From the NCBI GenBank assembly GCA_034096865.1, contig JAWQFJ010011958.1:1-15800 (forward strand): a stretch of DNA of 15,800 nt, given 5' to 3'. This document shows, piece after piece, positions 8,901 to 15,800 of the stretch. This DNA comes from Theodoxus fluviatilis. Lineage: Eukaryota > Mollusca > Gastropoda > Cycloneritida > Neritidae. The number at the start of each line of letters is the position of its first letter. Position 1 is the stretch's first letter. The notes under the pieces are model-generated. The model worked only from the letters and a program-made list of their open reading frames with translations. It did no database searches and was not told where the DNA came from. The position numbers and the translations under genes are program-made.

Positions 8901-11460
8901 CCTGCAGTAGGCACAGTCCCACCCTAGGCTGCAGGGATCCCCCAGTCTTGCCTGCAGTAGGCACAGTCCCACCCTAGGCTGCAGGGATGCCCCAGTCTTG
9001 CCTGCAGTAGGCACAGTCCCACCCTAGGCTGCAGGGATCCCCCAGTCTTGCCTGCAGTAGGCACAGTCCCACCCTAGGCTGCAGCGCCCAGTCTTGCCTG
9101 CAGTAGGCACAGTCCCACCCTAGGCTGCAGCGCCCAGTCTTGCCTGCAGTAGGCACAGTCCCACCCTAGGCTGCAGCACCCAGTCTTGCCTGCAGTAGGC
9201 ACAGTCCCACCCTAGGCTGCAGCACCCAGTCTTGCCTGCAGTAGGCACAGTCCCACCCTAGGCTGCAGGGATTTCCCAGTCTTGCCTGCAGTAGGCAGAG
9301 TCCCACCCTAGGCTGCAGCGCCCAGTCTTGCCTGCAGTAGGCACAGTCCCACCCTAGGCTGCAGGGATCCCCCAGTCTTGCCTGCAGTAGGCACAGTCCC
9401 ACCCTAGGCTGCAGCACCCAGTCTTGCCTGCAGTAGGCACAGTCCCACCCTAGGCTGCAGCGCCCAGTCTTGCCTGCAGTAGGCACAGTCCCACCCTAGG
9501 CTGCAGCGCCCAGTCTTGCCTGCAGTAGGCACAGTCCCACCCTAGGCTGCAGGGATGCCCCAGTCTTGCCTGCAGTAGGCACAGTCCCACCCTAGGCTGC
9601 AGCACCCAGTCTTGCCTGCAGTAGGCACAGTCCCACCCTAGGCTGCAGCACCCAGTCTTGCCTGCAGTAGGCACAGTCCCACCCTAGGCTGCAGGGATCC
9701 CCCAGTCTTGCCTGCAGTAGGCACAGTCCCACCCTAGGCTGCAGCGCCCAGTCTTGCCTGCAGTAGGCACAGTCCCACCCTAGGCTGCAGCACCCAGTCT
9801 TGCCTGCAGTAGGCACAGTCCCACCCTAGGCTGCAGGGATGCCCCAGTCTTGCCTGCAGTAGGCACACTCCCACCCTAGGCTGCAGCACCCAGTCTTGCC
9901 TGCAGTAGGCACAGTCCCACTCTAGGCTGCAGGGATCCCCCAGTCTTGCCTGCAGTAGGCACAGTCCCACCCTAGGCTGCAGGGATGCCCCAGTCTTGCC
10001 TGCAGTAGGCACAGTCCCACCCTAGGCTGCAGCACCCAGTCTTGCCTGCAGTAGGCACAGTCCCACTCTAGGCTGCAGGGATCCCCCAGTCTTGCCTGCA
10101 GTAGGCACAGTCCCACCCTAGGCTGCAGGGATGATCCAGTCTTGCCTGCAGTAGGCACAGTCCCACCCTAGGCTGCAGCGCCCAGTCGTGCCTGCAGTAG
10201 GCACAGTCCCACCCTAGGCTGCAGCACCCAGTCTTGCCTGCAGTAGGCACAGTCCCACCCTAGGCTGCAGCACCCAGTCTTGCCTGCAGTAGGCACAGTC
10301 TCACCCTAGGCTGCAGCACCCAGTCTTGCCTGCAGTAGGCACAGTCCCACCCTAGGCTGCAGCACCCAGTCTTGCCTGCAGTAGGCACAGTCCCACTCTA
10401 GGCTGCAGGGATCCCCCAGTCTTGCCTGCAGTAGGCACAGTCCCACCCTAGGCTGCAGCACCCAGTCTTGCCTGCAGTAGGCACAGTCCCACTCTAGGCT
10501 GCAGGGATCCCCCAGTCTTGCCTGCAGTAGGCACAGTCCCACCCTAGGCTGCAGGGATGATCCAGTCTTGCCTGCAGTAGGCACAGTCCCACCCTAGGCT
10601 GCAGCGCCCAGTCTTGCCTGCAGTAGGCACAGTCCCACCCTAGGCTGCAGCACCCAGTCTTGCCTGCAGTAGGCACAGTCCCACCCTAGGCTGCAGCACC
10701 CAGTCTTGCCTGCAGTAGGCACAGTCCCACCCTAGGCTGCAGCACCCAGTCTTGCCTGCAGTAGGCACAGTCCCACCCTAGGCTGCAGCACCCAGTCTTG
10801 CCTGCAGTAGGCACAGTCCCATTCTAGACTGCAGGGATGTCCCAGTCTTGCCTGCAGTAGGCACAGTCCCACCCTAGGCTGCAGCGCCCAGTCTTGCCTG
10901 CAGTAGGCACAGTCCCACCCTAGGCTGCAGCACCCAGTCTTGCCTGCAGTAGGCACAGTCCCACCCTAGGCTGCAGCACCCAGTCTTGCCTGCAGTAGGC
11001 ACAGTCCCACTCTAGGCTGCAGGGATCCCCCAGTCTTGCCTGCAGTAGGCACAGTCCCACCCTAGGCTGCAGCACCCAGTCTTGCCTGCAGTAGGCACAG
11101 TCCCACCCTAGGCTGCAGCACCCAGTCTTGCCTGCAGTAGGCACAGTCCCACTCTAGGCTGCAGGGATCCCCCAGTCTTGCCTGCAGTAGGCACAGTCCC
11201 ACCCTAGGCTGCAGCACCCAGTCTTGCCGGCAGTAGGCACAGTCCCACCCTAGGCTGCAGCACGCAGTCTTGCCTGCAGTAGGCACAGTCCCACTCTAGG
11301 CTGCAGGGATCCCCCAGTCTTGCCTGCAGTAGGCACAGTCCCACCCTAGGCTGCAGCACCCAGTCTTGCCTGCAGTAGGCACAGTCCCACCCTAGGCTGC
11401 AGCACCCAGTCTTGCCTGCAGTAGGCACAGTCCCACTCTAGGCTGCAGGGATTCCCCAGT
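5972..11460. repeat. Large 46/50-bp minisatellite with higher-order structure
   Basis: About 115 tandem units lie end to end with no spacers. Every unit shares a 43-bp core that starts CCAGTCTTGCCTGCAG and ends CCCTAGGCTGCAG. Units differ in the linker. CGC or CAC gives 46 bp, and GGATCCC (or GGATGCC) gives 50 bp. The two lengths are interspersed. In the right half a 46+46+50 = 142-bp period repeats, for example from 10920 to 11346. Variants include GTAACACC (6729, 6867, 7197), CACTCTAGG (mostly right of 8150), GGATGATCC (10129, 10555) and one badly eroded unit at 7501-7550. Each core holds the inverted repeat TGCCT-GCAGT-AGGCA, two CTGCAG and one CCTAGG palindrome. The many - strand open frames up to 124 codons are by-products. 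Two of the three frames lack stops within a unit, and neither 46 nor 50 is a multiple of three. Confidence 0.97.
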
Positions 11461-11599
11461 CACTGTGGCTGGCACTGAAGCGTGACACCGTGGTCCACAA
11501 CAGCACTCTGAAGCCTGCAGCGAGAGTGGATTCAAGGACTACGCTTCGTCAGGCAGGCTGCAGGGTGGGGTGGGGTGATCACATTCCGCAGACGCGAGC
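11461..11599. other. Junction sequence beyond minisatellite
   Basis: This is a unique stretch between the last minisatellite unit and the LINE endonuclease remnant. It contains a short GGGGT run (about 11563-11577). The - strand frame of the endonuclease stays open into it down to 11539, but the LINE homology has already stopped near 11620. No feature was identified. Confidence 0.5.
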
Positions 11600-11921
11600 T
11601 GGCGGCTTTTTCGTCCTGGGCTTTTGTCGACCTTAAAGACCAGTGTATTACTGAACGGACATGCAATATTGGAGAAAAGATTTGCTACATAGTTCTTTAC
11701 AAAACAGATAAGTCCCCCTGGCATCCTCCCCTTAGACGAAAGCTTGTTCTCAGGGACCACACATTTGTCAAACGATTCTAGACAATGTGAACAATCGAAT
11801 TGTTGTAAAAGGTTTCGTACAAACATGCACATGTAAATTTTTCGATTTACTGGAGGAAATCGGGGTCATCAAACTTGGAAAGCAAGCAATCGACATTCCA
11901 TGACAACAAACTAAACTTGTG
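11600..11921 (-). pseudogene. LINE ORF2 endonuclease N-terminus, truncated
   Basis: Read on the - strand from about 11918, one frame gives LLSWNVDCLLSKFDDPDFL. This is the classic start of an EEP endonuclease in two-ORF LINEs, with catalytic Asn at 11895-11897. A TAA at 11847-11849 interrupts it. The same frame resumes as IEKF and CLYETF, with the catalytic Glu at 11814-11816. A shift then moves to the frame that reads ESFDKCVVPENKL, GRMPGGLICFVK and NTLVFKVDKS, the next conserved block of these endonucleases. Homology stops at about 11620, before the Tyr, Asp-Asn and Ser-Asp-His motifs, and no reverse transcriptase follows. The element has therefore lost its 3' part at the boundary with the minisatellite. 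The wording is unlike the RTE endonuclease at 2545-3500 and closer to CR1/L2 or L1/Tx1-like elements. Confidence 0.75.
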
Positions 11922-12621
11922 AAGAGGACAATCGGTATTACCTTCCTCATCCGAGCTGTCAACATTGGGGCCGTGGCCGTCTCCCTAGGTGACGGGGCTG
12001 GAATCGCCAGCAGCCTTGGCAGAGGCTCGAGGCTGAGGAGGGAGAGCAGGTGCGGGGCCTTGCGGCCTCCATGCCTCAGAGTGACCCAGTCTTCCACGCC
12101 ACACGTTTACACGGCTGTCCAACCCTGCTGACGTTCTTCCATGCTGTCACTCACAGGTCTGTCCGTCTTCGTTTTTGCGTCATCGAACAGTTCTTCCTCC
12201 TCTTCTTCTTCAACGCCATCGTCTGTCTCCTGTGGGTCCTCCGCCTGAGCGGCGCTCGTATGCGTTGATCCTGTGACCACCCAGTCAAACAGGGTGCTTC
12301 GAGCGTGCAAAACGTGAGCCAATTCTGGACGAGGAAATCACCAGGTCGCCTATGTCATGATGCTCCTCAATGGTTGGCTTTGCACGAGGAGCCCGCTCAG
12401 GTGTAACTCTCGCTGTCAGGGCGTTGTCACGTGCTTCATTGTTTATCAACAATGTGTGATCGTCCACTGAAAGCTGACTTGATAGAGGCTCGGGAAATAC
12501 AAACTGTAAGTTGGTTTCAACAACTGCTGGCGTCGGGCCTTGGTACTGACAGGCAAGCGCGTCTTGTCTTGATGCTTTGATGATCCCCGTCTCCTTTCTT
12601 CTGGGGTCGTTTGAGGTTGAC
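11922..12621 (-). other. LINE inter-ORF region, degenerate
   Basis: This stretch lies between ORF1 and the ORF2 endonuclease of the - strand LINE and is probably part of that element. Several short - strand frames of 60-71 codons cover it, none with a recognisable fold. One, at 12107-12322, is acidic with a run of seven Glu (complement of about 12190-12210). Another, at 12446-12661, is rich in Gln, Arg and Lys. They may be pieces of the ORF1 C-terminal tail or of the untranslated spacer, broken by indels. The strand is chosen by continuity with the flanking LINE parts. Confidence 0.4.
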
Positions 12622-13740
12622 TCATGCGATGTTGCAGTTCACTATCAGAAGGCTTAAACAAGCTGTACTCGTTGATTCTGTGCTCTCTTTTTCTTTTGTC
12701 TGTGGGCAGGGGTAAATGAGAGGGGTAAAGATCTGGCCGAGTTGGGCGTCTGGAAGTGGTCTGTAGTCCATTTCTTCCATCACGGATGAGTCCTCTCGGA
12801 TCCCTGTTCTGCGCTGAGCGCGAACGGTGTCAACGTCGTAGCTGTAGTGACCGGTGGAAACGTTGTTGTTGTACTCAGTTCGTCGCGGGGCTTGTGATGA
12901 AGAACTGGGCGCTCCTTTTTCCCTGTAGTGCAGCTGGTTATTTCTAAAAAAGGTCACTCGCCCCTGTCTCCGTTGATCACGAAGTACAGTTGCTCGCCAT
13001 CTGGTCAGCTCACCCGAAATCTTAACTCCTCTTGATCTGAGACATTCTCTGCCTTTCTGCAGGAGCGAGAGTTTGTCCGGCCAAGTGGCGACAGAAACCA
13101 GGATAGGGCGAGGACGCCCAGGCTGGTTGTTGCGCATGCCCAGTCTCTGTACCCGAGCGATGTCTTGCTCATGCCAGTCAACGTCAGAACTGCTTCCTGG
13201 AGCAGATGTACGACAGCACGGAGGCAGTCCCAGTTAGAGTCTTTTCTTTCTTATCGAACTCCCAAAAGCCTGATGTTATTTCGAATAGATTGAAGTTCCA
13301 GGTTTTCTCGCTGCCTCTCTGCCTCGTTCTGACTATTCAGGCATTCATTTGAGACGTGGCTTAACTTTTTCTCTCATGTTGTTTCACTCAGCTTGTATTG
13401 CCTGACTCCATTCAATCAGATGTTGATATTGCTCCTGCGATCGACTCTCCGCCTCCTGAAATAAGTTCTTCAGATGCTCTTGTTGGTCACACACCCATTG
13501 CATGAACGATTTGGTATAAATGACTTCACTATGATGGCTGTCAAACTTTTCGCAAATCATGTTCGTCAGTCTGTCGTTTGCCTCATTCATCTGTACACTG
13601 AGGATCTCTAGCTTATTGGTCACATCAGGAGCGTCTGTTCCGGCGATAGCGCACTCGTCTGTCTGGGTTCCATTGCTCGTTCCAGGCCCGGGGGTTTTAG
13701 AAATGTCGCCGCACAAGCGCAGACGCTGAGAGAAGTCAAC
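12622..13740 (-). pseudogene. LINE ORF1 (L1-like nucleic-acid-binding protein), broken
   Basis: ORF1 proteins of this kind coat LINE RNA. The - strand reading goes from 13740 leftward. First comes VDFSQRLRLCGDISKTPGP, with a 2A-like motif at 13684-13713. A helical, Gln/Glu-rich stretch (about 13384-13630, including NKLEILSVQMNEANDRL) follows, ending at TGA 13384-13386. After a frame change, QRENLELQSIRNNIRLLGVR ends at TAA 13251-13253. Later DWHEQDIARVQRLG (about 13183-13139) leads into an open frame down to 12622 with GRPRPILVSVATW and GVKISGELTRWRATVL. The order coiled coil, R-NN-R-LGV, D-A-R-LG, RPIxV and then N/SxDLT-like matches the RRM and C-terminal domains of L1 ORF1p-type proteins (Transposase_22 family). 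At least two frame disruptions make it a pseudogene. Coiled-coil probability was judged by eye. Confidence 0.72.
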
Positions 13741-14692
13741 ATTAGCAGTGAGTGTTGGACATGGCCTCGCAACACAGGCAAAAAGCAGAGAGAAGTCAAC
13801 ATTAGCAGTAAGTGTTGGACATGGCCTCGCAACACAGGCAAAAATCAGAGAGAAGTCAACATTAGCAGTCAGTGTTGGACATGGCCTCGCAACACAGGCA
13901 AAAAGCAGAGAGAAGTCAACATTAGCAGTGAGTGTTGGACATGGCCTCGCAACACAGGCAAAAAGCAGAGAGAAGTCAACATTAGCAGTGAGTGTTGGAC
14001 ATGGCCTCGCAACACAGGCAAAAAGCAGAGAGAAGTCAACATTAGCAGTGAGTGTTGGACATGGCCTCGCAACACAGGCAAAAAGCAGAGAGAAGTCAAC
14101 ATTAGCAGTAAGTGTTGGACATGGCCTCGCAACACAGGCAAAAAGCAGAGAGAAGTCAACATTAGCAGTGAGTGTTGGACATGGCCTCGCAACACAGGCA
14201 AAAAGCAGAGAGAAGTCAACATTAGCAGTGAGTGTTGGACATGGCCTCGCAACACAGGCAAAAAGCAGAGAGAAGTCAACATTAGCAGTGAGTGTTGGAC
14301 ATGGCCTCGCAACACAGGCAAAAAGCAGAGAGAAGTCAACATTAGCAGTAAGTGTTGGACATGGCCTCGCAACACAGGCAAAAAGCAGAGAGAAGTCAAC
14401 ATTAGCAGTAAGTGTTGGACATGGCCTCGCAACACAGGCAAAAAGCAGAGAGAAGTCAACATTAGCAGTAAGTGTTGGACATGGCCTCGCAACACAGGCA
14501 AAAAGCAGAGAGAAGTCAACATTAGCAGTGAGTGTTGGACATGGCCTCGCAACACAGGCAAAAAGCAGAGAGAAGTCAACATTAGCAGTGAGTGTTGGAC
14601 ATGGCCTCGCAACACAGGCAAAAAGCAGAGAGAAGTCAACATTAGCAGTGAGTGTTGGACATGGCCTCGCAACACAGGCAAAAAGCAGAGAG
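13741..14692. repeat. 60-bp minisatellite, 16 nearly identical copies
   Basis: Sixteen head-to-tail units of exactly 60 bp lie here, the last diverging after about 14692. Only two positions vary. One has G, A or C after ATTAGCAGT (order left to right g a c g g g a g g g a a a g g g), and one unit has AAAATCAGAG in place of AAAAGCAGAG (about 13845). Because 60 is a multiple of three, reading frames stay open in tandem. The - strand frame in phase with the downstream LINE ORF1 encodes a 20-residue repeat containing LLFACVARPCPTLTANVDF. The + strand gives VGHGLATQAKSREK-type repeats. The 12-13 bases AGAGAAGTCAAC also occur at the ORF1-side flank (13728-13740), suggesting that the array grew from sequence next to ORF1. 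Confidence 0.98.
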
Positions 14693-14961
14693 GAGTAGAG
14701 GAGGAATCCTGGTGCACAGGCTTTCGTTACAGAGCGCAATAGCCGGGCTCGGTATGAGCGAAAAGCGTTCATGCTCGACCCATCACAGGCAGTACCACGA
14801 AGCAAGAAAATTCCCAACAACAGGGCAATACTGGCATCTACCTGTAGTTCGAAACTGCCGTCAGGGTGAAGTTCACGGTCGGTTCTGTGGGGGCATTTCA
14901 GTCGTACGATGGCGGAGAATACGCCAATTCGAGCACGAAACGTTGCCGTACCAGTCCCCAT
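14693..14961 (-). other. Unique segment in frame with LINE ORF1
   Basis: On the - strand this segment has no stop in the frame that passes through the 60-bp array into ORF1. Two possible ATG starts lie in it, at 14961-14959 and 14772-14770. The frame would give about 525 or 462 codons down to the TGA at 13384-13386, including 16 copies of a 20-residue repeat. The peptide just before the array is hydrophobic (APGFLLYSSLLF). It could be the 5' UTR or the ORF1 N-terminus of the - strand LINE, or unrelated sequence that happens to be open. No known domain was recognised. The open frame continues further upstream only through simple repeats, which is not meaningful. Confidence 0.4.

Positions 14962-15800
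<839 letters not shown>

Noticed and set aside
5937..11428. More than twenty - strand open frames of 60-124 codons across the large minisatellite
   Set aside because: They are all translations of the same tandem unit in shifting phases. Unit lengths of 46 and 50 do not preserve a frame, and no start or end is shared with unique sequence.
5972..11460. CRISPR array
   Set aside because: The repeats are directly adjacent with no unique spacers, the unit length varies, and the setting is a eukaryotic retrotransposon region.
11575..11781. A 68-codon + strand frame
   Set aside because: It is antisense to the LINE endonuclease remnant, which has recognisable motifs on the - strand.
13748..14698. 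A 316-codon + strand frame made of 20-residue repeats, and a 282-codon - strand frame in another phase
   Set aside because: These are shadows of a 60-bp repeat whose length is a multiple of three. There is no unique flanking domain, and the - strand alternative is broken by the C variant near 13870.

Overview
The window looks like repeat-dense, non-genic DNA from an animal nuclear genome. Two degenerate non-LTR retrotransposons, an LTR-retrotransposon integrase scrap, two minisatellites and a long GACA/GA microsatellite fill most of it. The RTE-type LINE, the second LINE with an L1-like ORF1, and the abundance of GACA/GA simple repeats suggest an invertebrate, perhaps a mollusc or other lophotrochozoan. 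That placement is inference only. No host gene, tRNA or rRNA was recognised.

Layout. Positions 1-1265 are unassigned, apart from an A-tract near 226-245 and one weak exon-like open stretch at the left edge. At 1266-1470 lies a + strand scrap of a LINE C-terminus. It abuts a + strand Ty3/gypsy-type integrase scrap (1472-1678). After an unassigned A-rich stretch and a possible dispersed repeat (about 2229-2420), a nearly complete RTE-clade LINE runs from about 2480 to 5690 on the + strand. It has an apurinic-type (EEP) endonuclease, a reverse transcriptase and a C-terminal region, and its reading frame is broken in about six places.

A large GC-rich minisatellite occupies about 5972-11460. It has 46-bp and 50-bp unit types, roughly 115 units, and local 142-bp higher-order periods. 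To its right, on the - strand, is a second LINE of a different type: the start of an ORF2 endonuclease (11600-11921), an inter-ORF region, and an L1-like ORF1 (12622-13740) with a coiled coil and a degenerate 2A-like motif. The ORF1 frame continues upstream through 16 nearly identical 60-bp repeats (13741-14692) and a 270-bp unique segment. From about 14962 to the window end the sequence is compound GA/GACA/GGAC/GGCA microsatellite.

No genes work together here in a host pathway. The two LINEs are convergent, with both 3' ends facing the large minisatellite, and the - strand LINE has lost its reverse transcriptase at that boundary. The most unusual feature is the 60-bp array. Its length is a multiple of three, and it reads open into a LINE ORF1 next to a 2A-like motif.
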